From Hippasteria phrygiana (lineage: Eukaryota; Echinodermata; Asteroidea; Valvatida; Goniasteridae), in contig JAZGUH010000225.1 in NCBI GenBank assembly GCA_037893225.1, positions 1,550,001 through 1,614,000 of the forward strand: DNA of 64,000 bases, written 5' to 3'. Position 1 is the first letter of the stretch; every line of letters starts with the position of its first letter. Below, in pieces: positions 13,101 to 20,899 of this stretch. The notes beneath the pieces were generated by a model. The model did no database searches. It was given only the letters and a program-made list of their open reading frames with translations, and was not told where the DNA came from. The translations under genes were made by a program, and so were the position numbers.

Positions 13101-14190
13101 GTGTATTGGTGTAGGCAAACCAAAGCTCACAGAAGGTTGGGGTGGGGGTGGGGGGGGGGTGGGGGATAGGGGATAGGGGATAGGGGATAAGGGATGGGGG
13201 ATGGGGATGTGGGGGATGGTGGGGGTGGTTAGACTGTCACAAAATTTGGTCACTTTTATGCAAATGAATGTGAAGATGCAATGTTTGTATTAGGGATGAT
13301 GTTTTTGTCCGTCCGATCATGGAGTCAAGCACTGTATGCTCGAGGCTTTCCGAGAGCACTGAGACAAATTCACAGACTTACTCAGGCAAGACTCGAACCC
13401 AAGACCTCCTGCTTACTACTGCAGACATCTCTCCTAATTTACATCATTCCCGACACAAGAATTCCACCTTCACATTGAGTCGGCAGTACCTGCCACTATG
13501 TTGGAGTTGAATCGGCCAGTTAATTATTAAACCCTGGCAAGCCCAGTGGTTGAGTGGGTAAGACATCTGCACTAGTAAGCAGAAGGTCGGGGTTCGAGTC
13601 CCACCTGAGTAAGCCTGTTTATTTCTTCCCACAGGTTCTTGGAAAGCACTGAGCTTACAGTGCGTAACACCAGGTTGGGAAGAGCACAAATCTCTTGTAA
13701 TTTATGCAAATGGTTGATTTTTGAAAGTTAATGGAGGGGAGTCCATATTTGGCCTCTGACGGATCATTATTTTTTTCCTGGTTCCCCCCCCCACTGTCCT
13801 CATATAATCTTGCAGGGATGAGATTTGTCAGGATTCGTCCTAAATTTCATGAATTTTTTGTCGGGATTTCAGAATTTTTAAAGAATCTCTTTTGTAATCT
13901 GGAATTCCTGAGGTGTTGTCCTAAAGGTGTTTTTACCTGTAAAAGTGGAGATAGACCAATACAAACGGATATTTTTAAGGGGGTGCTATTAGGCAAATAC
14001 AAACTATATGTTTATCTGGGGTCGTCATGGATTTTTGTGGATTTTTCATTGATTTTTCATTTTTGGCCAATCTCGCCCCGGATCTTGGGACAGTATGTAA
14101 ATAATCTAATATTTATCTTTTCATAATCATTTTTTTCTCGTTTTTCCTTTTTCTTTGCAGTTAACACAACTTGGGCATGAGAAAGTCTGA
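1054..14190 (+). CDS. SCFD1: Sec1 family domain-containing protein 1 (Sly1), 3' part of gene, 12 exons
   Basis: This is a Sec1/Munc18-family protein that binds syntaxin-5-type SNAREs and promotes ER-to-Golgi and intra-Golgi vesicle fusion on the cytosolic face of the membranes. Coding exons are 1054-1190, 1715-1805, 3220-3293, 3524-3605, 4837-5001, 5294-5373, 6701-6839, 7721-7774, 10381-10433, 12038-12140, 12748-12831 and 14161-14190. All introns are GT-AG. Phases are compatible throughout, giving 1092 nt, or 363 codons plus stop. Order and sequence match the C-terminal ~57% of vertebrate SCFD1 as I know it. Hallmarks include [87 protein letters not shown] and [15 protein letters not shown]. 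The N-terminal domain lies upstream of position 1. No frameshift or internal stop is seen, so the gene looks intact. The assignment is firm; the function is taken from the family. Confidence 0.96.
1557..1655 (-). mobile_element. tRNA-like element, family A, short copy
   Basis: On the minus strand only the tRNA-like module and its flanks remain, with A-box GCTCAGTTGGTCGAG and B-box GGTTCAAACCC. It is more diverged than the other family A copies. Confidence 0.7.
1715..1805 (+). CDS. SCFD1: SCFD1 exon b
   Basis: After the split Asn codon the exon reads [20 protein letters not shown] and continues through EVKKLKAAM. The acceptor is CTAG and the donor GTGAGT. It matches the helical segment just before the EGEDEGAISML block of the family. 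Confidence 0.95.
1982..2713 (+). repeat. Long interspersed repeat, copy 1
   Basis: It begins around GGTATTTCCTG and ends around CACGACTGTGTGCGC. Its parts recur in the same order at about 8478-9655, and the distal third recurs again at about 35550-35750. No TTAA hairpin element is present in this copy. Confidence 0.7.
3220..3293 (+). CDS. SCFD1: SCFD1 exon c
   Basis: The exon reads [20 protein letters not shown] and then TSAV, one of the most conserved blocks in Sly1. The acceptor is GATCAG and the donor GTGAGA. The final AG pairs with C of the next exon to make Ser. Confidence 0.96.
3524..3605 (+). CDS. SCFD1: SCFD1 exon d
   Basis: The exon reads [20 protein letters not shown] and ends ALLDQIK, matching the SLPELLEKK...HTNVATA block of the family. 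The acceptor is TGTAG after a poly-T tract and the donor is GTAGGT. Confidence 0.96.
3772..3956 (+). mobile_element. TTAA-type short element, CCCTTG family
   Basis: It shares TGGCCGTGGTTTAAA-, CACCTGGCCGG- and CACAAGCCCATAT-type blocks with about nine other loci in the window. The typical ends are TTAA plus CCCTTG. This copy is degenerate at its left end. Confidence 0.55.
4425..4640 (+). repeat. GACTTGTGATT minisatellite in a dispersed flank
   Basis: Tandem GCGACTTGTGAA and GACTTGTGATT units lie at about 4475-4612, inside a flank (AAAGGAATGC, GTTTGAATAGCTTG ... CAACTCTG) that recurs at about 15331-15660 and 24520-24625. Short open frames here are products of the repeat. Confidence 0.85.
4837..5001 (+). 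CDS. SCFD1: SCFD1 exon e
   Basis: This 55-codon, phase 0-0 exon begins [20 protein letters not shown] and contains [20 protein letters not shown], a strongly conserved part of the Sec1-like domain. The acceptor is CTCCAG and the donor GTGAGT. It is the longest SCFD1 exon in the window. Confidence 0.97.
5294..5373 (+). CDS. SCFD1: SCFD1 exon f
   Basis: The exon reads [20 protein letters not shown] and ends QYVKRW plus a split Lys. It matches the ADLEQY...AGCNLNPLQYIKQWK block. The acceptor is AACAG and the donor GTGAGT. Confidence 0.96.
6701..6839 (+). CDS. SCFD1: SCFD1 exon g
   Basis: The exon includes [20 protein letters not shown] and [20 protein letters not shown]. The [11 protein letters not shown] block is nearly invariant in Sly1. 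The acceptor is TTGTAG and the donor GTGAGT. A poly-G run begins about 40 bases past the donor. Confidence 0.96.
7140..7690 (+). repeat. 89-bp tandem array with tRNA-like units
   Basis: About six units occur with exact 89-bp periodicity; GGTTATGG starts near 7156, 7245, 7334, 7423 and 7512. Each unit has an A-box-like GGTAGTTCCTTTGGATAGCA followed by a B-box GGGTTCGAATCC, which resembles a truncated tRNA sequence. It lies in the intron just before SCFD1 exon h. Confidence 0.9.
7721..7774 (+). CDS. SCFD1: SCFD1 exon h
   Basis: This 18-codon exon reads [18 protein letters not shown] and matches the NLPVTRILDNLMEMKSN block. The acceptor is CATCAG after a T-rich tract and the donor is GTTAGT. 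It lies just downstream of the 89-bp tandem array. Confidence 0.95.
7900..8076 (+). repeat. 17-bp minisatellite
   Basis: About ten near-perfect copies of ACCTTCAGAGCCCACAT are present. Confidence 0.95.
8120..8423 (+). mobile_element. TTAA-type short element, CCCTTG family
   Basis: It is bounded by TTAACCCTTGCATCC on the left and TATTCAAGAGATTAA on the right. Internal blocks such as GAATAGAGTGGTCCTATTCA and CCAGGTGGTCTTTTTCAAAC recur at 36726-36960, 61542-61877 and 29652-29777. Confidence 0.75.
8478..9655 (+). repeat. Long interspersed repeat, copy 2, interrupted
   Basis: This is a paralogue of 1982-2713. It carries the TTAA hairpin element at about 8524-8681 and extra sequence before the last third. 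Confidence 0.7.
8524..8681 (+). mobile_element. TTAA-type hairpin element inside a repeat
   Basis: The ends are TTAACCCTTTCAGCCCC and GGGGCTGAAAGGGTAA, about 14 bp of perfect terminal inverted repeat. TTAA with a CCC start is typical of piggyBac-like non-autonomous elements. No open frame is present. Confidence 0.8.
9962..10207 (+). mobile_element. tRNA-like interspersed element, family A, copy 2
   Basis: The same architecture as the copy at 719-964: a ~150-bp leader, then a tRNA-like module at 10114-10187 (A-box TAGCTCAGTTGGTAGAGC, B-box GGTTCGAATCC) and a short tail. Only a few differences from copy 1 suggest recent dispersal. Confidence 0.82.
10381..10433 (+). CDS. SCFD1: SCFD1 exon i
   Basis: The exon reads [17 protein letters not shown] and ends on a split Ser codon (AG|C). 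The [11 protein letters not shown] motif is diagnostic of Sly1. The acceptor is TTGTAG and the donor GTTAGT. Confidence 0.96.
11103..11682 (+). mobile_element. TTAA-ended TIR element with central hairpin, copy 1
   Basis: The left end TTAAGGTTAGTGTACACGAT and right end ATCATGTACACTAACTTTAA are inverted repeats. At about 11263-11302 a hairpin has arms TTTTCCAACGATTGTT and AACAATCGTTGGAAAA. It is related to 38820-39659 and 59653-60106. Confidence 0.8.
12038..12140 (+). CDS. SCFD1: SCFD1 exon j
   Basis: The exon reads [20 protein letters not shown] and then [14 protein letters not shown], the signature C-terminal strand-turn of the Sec1/Munc18 fold. The acceptor is CTCCAG and the donor GTAACC. 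Confidence 0.97.
12748..12831 (+). CDS. SCFD1: SCFD1 exon k
   Basis: The exon reads [20 protein letters not shown] and then NADQFLKQ. The linker is slightly different from the vertebrate [16 protein letters not shown]. The acceptor is TGGCAG and the donor GTAACT. Confidence 0.96.
12876..13052 (+). mobile_element. MITE, ACCGGCAATCG family, copy 1
   Basis: The ends GTAAATACCGGCAATCGCGG and CCACGATTGCCGGTATTTAC are inverted repeats with one mismatch. The 177-bp body recurs at 28902-29078 (inverted) and 50645-50815. Confidence 0.9.
13137..13231 (+). repeat. G-rich simple sequence
   Basis: Runs of G alternating with GGGGATA units give many possible four-stranded G-tract combinations on the plus strand. 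Confidence 0.85.
13318..13690. mobile_element. tRNA-like element, family B: head-to-head pair
   Basis: A partial minus copy (about 13318-13440) abuts a fuller plus copy (about 13436-13690). The plus copy has a D-arm-like GTTGAGTGGGTAAGAC and a B-box GGTTCGAGTCC. The same family forms the inverted repeat at 17585-18073. Confidence 0.72.
14161..14190 (+). CDS. SCFD1: SCFD1 terminal exon
   Basis: The exon encodes LTQLGHEKV and then TGA, equivalent to the vertebrate LSQLGQK C-terminus. It is preceded by a strong pyrimidine tract and TTTGCAG. The 3' UTR follows. Confidence 0.93.
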   Translation, partial: LTQLGHEKV

Positions 14191-14363
14191 TGAAGAAATT
14201 CTCCACAACTTGTACAGTCACTAAAGTAGACAAAAAAAATTGAGCCTGTAATGTAAATTCCAAATTATTGTAGCGTGTTTTAAAAGAACCGAACGTTTAT
14301 TGAAATTTACTAAATCACTTCTCTCGGTTTTGTAACTTACTGGGATGTAAACCCAAGTTTGTC

Positions 14364-14394
<31 letters not shown>

Positions 14395-15150
14395 GAATTT
14401 ATTTTTTTGAACTAGGTGTTGTGGGTTCTCGTCTTGCCAAAATCTGTTTGTGAGTTTCTTTTTTTTCTACGTATTGAAAAGGATTATTTAAGGATGTACT
14501 GTCCGTATTTATTCAAGTTTCATTCTGAATTTTTTTTATTGCTATTTTTCTAGCAATACAAAATACACTCTCTCTTGAATGAGACATTGAATGAAAAAAA
14601 TAGCTTTTTGTGTTTGAGGCACAAAAGAACCAAGAATTATAAGCCATTTTGGGGATTGGGGGATAAATTGGGAGGGAAAAAGGAGAAGAGCATGGATAGT
14701 ATATTTTTAAATGTTTCAAAATTAAACATGTTTTGTTTTGTTTTGCTAATTAAAATTTGTTGGGCCATAGCCGCCCCCTCCCCCATACAACCATTTCTGG
14801 TGGGACATTATCTTGACAACATTAAACCGAACACAACACTCAACACTTGCAATGTGACTGGAGTCGATAAATTTTCAAGAAAGTACACATTTGCAGTTTG
14901 GAAAAGCAGCGTATGACTTTTAGAAGGGTGACGAACATCGTTTGTAAATTTGTCATAAAAATCACCACTTGTAAATTTTGTCCTTGCAGGAATGCCGCAA
15001 TGAATGACATTGAATGGGCTAGTAGAGTGGGCCCATACAGTTCCTTTTAATAGTGTGCTAGACGGCTACTTTGACTTTATGCCACCCTTGGGTTTTGTGT
15101 AGCTAGGTACAAATAGTGGAGGCCTGCAGACATTTTTCACCCATGTGACC
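14191..15150 (+). other. Likely SCFD1 3' UTR and downstream flank
   Basis: There is no coding signal. ATTAAA variants of the poly(A) signal occur near 14721 and 14821, but no canonical AATAAA is close to the stop codon, so the cleavage site is not resolved. A 28-base G run lies at 14364-14391. Confidence 0.4.
14364..14391 (+). repeat. 28-base G homopolymer
   Basis: An uninterrupted G run 174 bases past the SCFD1 stop codon; its length is probably unstable in assemblies. Confidence 0.95.
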
Positions 15151-15330
15151 AGCTGGGGTCAATTTCACGAAGCTGCTTAGCACCAAAACGTCGTGACACC
15201 ATGCATAAGTATGTATATATGTGTAGGTGTTGGGGAGAGGGTCACAGTACCATCTGTGTTGCGGTAGGATTGCATGCATGCAGCTTGTAAAATATTGTCC
15301 AGTCACATTTATTTGCACAGTTGTAATCAA

Positions 15331-15660
15331 GTCACTTCACGGGTCGCTTCACGGGTCGCTTCACGGGTCGCTTCACGGGTCGCTTCACGGGTCGCTTCAC
15401 GGGTCGCTTCACGGGTCGCTTCACGGGTCGCTTCACGGGTCGCTTCACGGGTCGCTTCACGGGTCGCTTCACGGGTCGCTTCACGGGTCGCTTCACGGGT
15501 CGCTTCACAAGTCGTTTCACAAGTCGTTTCACAGTTCTGGTCTCAAGCCATGTAACAAGCTATTCAAACACAGGATATAACAAAAGCATTCCTTTGTTAT
15601 TGTTCATCCCATGTAGCTTGTAAGCTGACTTGTGATTGACTTGATTACAACTCTGTTTGA
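15331..15660 (+). repeat. 12-bp minisatellite GTCGCTTCACGG
   Basis: About 17 near-identical 12-bp units occur at 15331-15535, followed by CAAGTCGTTTCA variants and the shared flank read in reverse (CAAGCTATTCAAACACAGG). The length is a multiple of three, so long low-complexity frames are open on both strands; these are artefacts. Confidence 0.95.
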
Positions 15661-15711
15661 ATTTACCATGGAATGTGCAGAGTTTGAGACACAAACATTT
15701 TCCCACAGTTA

Positions 15712-16393
15712 AGCCCATTTCACACAAGCGCTGGAAACACACATCTGATTTTCCCGAACTGTAAACAAATTCCGTAAAATAACAAGCTTTTCCCCTTTTA
15801 AAAACAATCAATCAACGTATTTTAGTTTTAACGGATTTTGGACGTAAAATTATGGTACTGTGTCCCTACCGGTAGTTTTCGTGTTTTAACATCAATTTAT
15901 ACAAAGGATGTAAATTTACACTTTGTACAAATAATTATAACATATTTGCTGTAAATATACAGCAACAACAATAAAATGCTTTTATACAAAGAATCTACTG
16001 TTCTACAAAAATCTCATTATGCAGCAAGCAACTGACCAATCAAAACTAAATTTGTGTTTACAAAAGCCATGTTAATTGTAGCTTTTTCTTCTATGTGTAC
16101 ACTGTACAGCAACAGCAAACTGCGCATGCGTAAAGGCGATTTCACTGCACAGTATCCCTGTGAAAATCGCGTTGATACATTCACACGACCAAACTCTGTG
16201 ATCGTCGCATGGATGTCGCATCAATGCGAAATTTTGGATGAGGTCTCCTCAATCCCTGTCACGAACCGCACGGGACCCGTGCGATTTGGTGACAGGGATA
16301 CACTTTCACACGGCACAGAATCCGTGCGTTGGTGACATCGATGCGATTTCATCGCACGAGACCCCTGTTTCCAGCGCTCGTGTGAAATGGGCT
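15712..16393. mobile_element. Harbinger-like TIR element, non-coding
   Basis: The ends AGCCCATTTCACACAAGCGC and GCGCTCGTGTGAAATGGGCT are inverted repeats, flanked on both sides by TTA. A TTA target duplication suggests a PIF/Harbinger-type origin. No transposase frame is present. Confidence 0.75.
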
Positions 16394-17584
16394 TTACATA
16401 GGTTTGTGTAAGGTGCATGGTTGACTCACAAACGGCGATTGGTCACTTTTGACTGTTGCTTCAAATTTCTCCAAGGTCAGTGTTCTAGCCAGGCATTAAA
16501 TACAGTGCTAGCACTCACTACGCTTTCAGGAATTAGCACTACGCTATAAATGTAAGAGCAAGAGTATATTCTAAACAGTTTTAAATGAACAAAATTTTGT
16601 CTATATAATAAAACCTTTGCTCAAAACAGTCAAGGGAAAGTGACCAGGAGTTGCATCAGATTGCACCACAGAGCATCTAGAAAACATTTTTCATGTCCCT
16701 TAAGCGGACCCCACGCCATAAGGGCTTCGAGCTCCGTGCTTGCATTGTCCATCCTTGAGCAAAATGCCCATATGCTCTAATTTCACCCTGGCAAGAACAC
16801 TGTCCAAGGTTTACTGATGGTTTACAGATTTAAAGAAACCGTGGGCTTTCTCTTCTCTCTGTAATTTCTTAACTTCTCATCATGTATTTTATTTTCATGC
16901 GTACTGAAACTTGTCACTTGACTCCCAGGATTATGCACTCAATTGGTCTGTGGAAATAAACACGAACACGATGTGCTCCTGTTGTAACAAAGTGCCTCAA
17001 CAGTGGTTTTTGTTTCATGACTTTCTATACAAACTGAAAAAGCCCCTTTTACCCATTGTATTTCAAGTACCTGCCAAAGAGTATTTTCCAAAATGGCTGC
17101 TCCTTTTCCCAAAATGGCTAAATTTTGACCCACATATTGATTCATAAACACAATAGGACTGGAAGGGACTTCCCCTCTTGCTTTTGGTATTTTTTAAATG
17201 GTTGTTTTAAACAAAATACAAAAAATAAAAATAAAAGTACATTTAAAAAAAGGAAACTGGTGATGTCAAACTTTTTTTTATTTTTTATTATTATTATTTT
17301 GCTGTAATGATGCCCAATAATTATCAACACTAACTGTAAGAATTTGTTTATGCAAATCTGAAAGTCTATTCTTACTAATACTTTGAGGTATGAGATGAAT
17401 CAATGAATTAAGTTAACTGTACATTCTTGAAAAAGAATCTACACTTTTCTGAATAGAGTGACGTCACAAGAGTAGTTTAAAGCAATTTATCTGAACCCTG
17501 AGTTTAGAGAAATTCTCCCATCATGTACATGAACCCAAAACTTGACAACAAAATCAATAATTATTGTCTCTTTTGCCCTGTCCA
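16394..17584. other. Intergenic stretch, nothing recognised
   Basis: AT-rich sequence with no exon, RNA gene or clear repeat boundary seen. Confidence 0.5.
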
Positions 17585-18073
17585 GACGTAATTATGAAGC
17601 ACTGTATACTCGGTGCTTTCCGAGAGCCTGTGTGAAAAAATTCACAGGCTTACTCAGGCGGGATTCGAACCCACGACTTCCTGCTTACTAGTGCAGACGT
17701 CTTAACCACTCGACCTCCGAGCTTGCTGGGGTCGGCTGGCCGATTCGAATCCAATGCAGCAGCGGGTACCGCATAATCAGTCAGAAGATGGAATGTTTGC
17801 GTCGGGGATGATGTAAATTAGAATTTGAATCCCGCCCGAGTAAGCCTGTGATTTTTTCACACATTCCATCTTCTGACTGATTACGCGGTACCCGCTGCTG
17901 CATTGGATTCGAATCGGCCAGCCGACCCCAGGAAGCTCGGTGGTCGAGTGGTTAAGACGTCTGCACTAGTAAGCAGGAAATCGTGGGTTCGAATCCCGCC
18001 CGAGTAAGCCTGTGAATTTTTGCACACCGGCTCTCGGAAAGCACCGAGTATACAGTGCTTCATAATTACGTCG
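17585..18073. repeat. Large inverted repeat of family B tRNA-like elements
   Basis: Two ~210-bp arms (about 17585-17795 and 17862-18073) are reverse complements with few differences. Each carries a tRNA-like module with TCGAGTGGTTAAGACGTCTG and a GGTTCGAATCC B-box. The spacer holds a further partial copy (GAATCCCGCCCGAGTAAGCC). Confidence 0.88.
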
Positions 18074-18149
18074 GGATAGGGCAAAAGAGAAAATATCTCT
18101 GTTCTAATTTACATCATCCCCCATGCAAACATTCCATCTTCTGACAAAA

Positions 18150-19320
18150 TCAATAATTGCCAGGCAATTTCCAGGCTAAAATCATTATCTTGCGCTTTAT
18201 TCCCAAGTCGCATTTTCCCCCAAAAAAATAACAACCCAACTTCAGATTGAGAGGTAAGTTGTGATTTGGTCTAAATTTGGTCATATTTCTTGATATAAAT
18301 ATTTGATTGTTTTACAAGTGGGAGCAAATCTATATCTGGTAAAAAAAATGGTGATCACACGGTACATGGCATGAGGGGGAAAGCTTGAAGCAAACCAACT
18401 GAAATCAAACTACAAAACAAACGAAATAGAAAGCACACAAAACACTTGTTTATATCCCAGACTTTTCTTGTCTTTATCTACACATATTTATCAACATATC
18501 ACAATGAAACTTTGAGTTAATAGAAATTAGAAAATAAATCACATTTTGAATTACACTTTTTTTTTTACAAATGCAATCTTGTTTTTAATCCATGTCCCCT
18601 CATTGCACCAAAATTTTAATCAAAATTAACTGAAATGTGCATACTAGACACAAAACTGCTTATTATTCAGTGGTAGGCTTTTGGAGTTTCTCATTATAGG
18701 ATGGCAGAAAACATACAAAGGATGTTGTAACATGTATGCCCACAACCTGTAGAGGGGGTCCACTGGTAATTAAATGGTTTGCTGATGGTCTATTTGTCAA
18801 TCTGTGAGTACTCGGAGAGTTTCTAACAACTGTTATGCACATTGTTTTGAATCAGTGGGCTGGTATTAGAATACACGTGCACAAATGATGGCCCCCCCCC
18901 CCTCCCCCCCCCGAAGAAGTTTGCCACATTTCCACCACAAGAGGGCTAAAATGCGCAGAGCTGATAACCAACTCGCTATGGACAGTGACTAAGAAAAATT
19001 ACTTCACGGATACCACACAGAATACATATTTGTGCACAGGTCTGGTGTATTCTGTAAGTGGATGGGACTCCCTTCATAACTTCAACCCTTTGATCACAGA
19101 AACAACAGTAATACACCTCAAATTCACTTTAATTAATGTTCTCATTCACTCTAACTTCCGGTACCACAATTTTGTATTTTGGTGGAATTTTTTAGAAATC
19201 AAGCTTAATCCAAAAATCTACAAATGTGAAGTCCTACAATGGCCAAAATTGTTTTCCTATGTAATTCAACAAACACTGGAGGTATTTCAAATTCTCATTC
19301 TAAAATATTTCTACTTTGTA
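18150..19320. other. Intergenic stretch
   Basis: No gene is recognised. A C-rich run lies near 18891-18911. Open frames here lack homology and extend into a MITE. Confidence 0.5.
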
Positions 19321-19572
19321 TATGGGTCATTCTGTAAATTTGGGGTCCAATTTGTGTGTCCCTGTTGTATAAGATTTTGCAATTCAGGACACATTATTTA
19401 ATGCCTTCTATCTCCAAGTGTGATTAAGTAAAGCAAAGTACCTGCCAAACAAGTAAAACAAATAGTGTGAAGTGAATTTTAATGATACTTGATGGATAAT
19501 TACACCGGCCAGGTGTAACAGGGAAACCAAAAAGTCACACTTTTGGACCCCAAATTTGTAGAATGACCCATA
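19321..19572. mobile_element. MITE, GGGTCATTC family, copy 1
   Basis: The termini TATGGGTCATTC and GAATGACCCATA are perfect inverted repeats, continuing into GTAAATTTGGGGTCC and GGACCCCAAATTTGTA. A second copy is at 51306-51520 in the opposite orientation. Confidence 0.88.
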
Positions 19573-20219
19573 TGAGGTTGCATAGCTCCAGTTACTTGGG
19601 GATTTTAGTGGATTAGGCCTATTTATGGGAATTGTATATCTGTCACCAAAACAAAATACTAAAATGTTGTCCAAAGGGTGTAAGGGTTTCACATGGTGAT
19701 CACAGAAATTATTTGTTAAACAAACAAAAAACTATTAATAAAATGCTACATTTCAAGATTGATGTTTAGGCTGTCTAAAAATTGAATTAGGCAAAACATA
19801 GATCAATTGATAGTAACGGAGATGGATAGTATACATAAAAATGAATTCATTTTTAAAAGAGACTCAATGTTGAAAGTATGGCAAACAGTGGAAACCTGCA
19901 ACTGTGTTTGAGCACAGCCAACGTTGATCGACTTCAACAGTATACTATGAGCTCATGTAGCAGGATCACATGATTTCAGGGGAAAACTGACAAGCAGGAC
20001 TATGTATTAGAAAGCATTTCTGCATCGGCACTATTTTCTCCTGCATCCATAACTTGGGCCTAATAGATACAAACATTTTTTATTCACTTCATGATGTTAA
20101 CTGGGTAAGCAACACAAAGCAGAGAACCGACCGGGGAATTGTTAACAAATTATGGAGAATTTGGCTGGTGACCCATCTGTGGTAGACAAACATTTTCTGT
20201 GCTCTGCAAAACTGCCTGC

Positions 20220-20880
20220 TACTGTGACCAACTGAATTGAGCTGAGCACAGAAACTTGCTTTGTGAAGAGCGGGTTACCGACTAGAACTGAAAGTGAGGT
20301 ACAAAAAAAAACTGCTTGTTGCGACTGGTTCTCTGCTAAGCACAGAAACTTGCTAAGTGAAGAGCGAGTTACCGACTAGAACTGAAAGTGAGGTATAAAC
20401 ACTGCTTGTTGTGACTGGCTCTCTGCTAAGCACAGAAACTTGCTTAGTGAAGAGCGGGTTACCAACTAGAACTGAAAGTGAGGTATAAACACTGCTTGTT
20501 GTGACTGGTTCTCTGCTAAGCACAGAAACTTGCTAAGCGAAGAGCGGGTTACAGACTAGAACTGAAAGTGAGGTGAGGTAACACTGCTTGTTGTGACTGG
20601 TTCTCTGCTAAGCACAGAAACTTGCTTAGTGAAGATCGGGTTCCCAACTAGAACTGAAAGTGAGGTATAAACACTGCTTGTTGTGACTGGTTCTCTGCTA
20701 AGCACAGAAACTTGCTAAGCGAAGAGCGGGTTACAGACTAGAACTGAAAGTGAGGTGAGGTAACACTGCTTGTTGTGACTGGTTCTCTGCTAAGCACAGA
20801 AACTTGCTTAGTGAAGATCGGGTTACCAACTAGAACTGAAAGTGAAGAACACTGTTTGTTGTGACTGGTTCTCTGCTAAT
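20220..20880 (+). repeat. ~90-bp tandem array
   Basis: About seven units of 86-92 bp repeat CTCTGCTAAGCACAGAAACT, GAACTGAAAGTGAGG and CACTGCTTGTTGTGACTGG. The spacing of CTCTGCTAA (20331, 20421, 20511, 20603, 20693, 20785, 20871) defines the unit. Confidence 0.92.
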
Positions 20881-20899
20881 TTTGGTTAAGCAAGGAAAA

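Noticed and set aside
15331..15535. Long open frames of repeated Lys-Arg-Pro-Val or Ser-Arg-Val-Ala units on both strands
   Set aside because: They are the translation of a 12-bp minisatellite in all frames, with no splice or homology support.
18985..19401. 138-residue plus-strand open frame as a gene
   Set aside because: It runs into the MITE at 19321 and has no recognisable motif.
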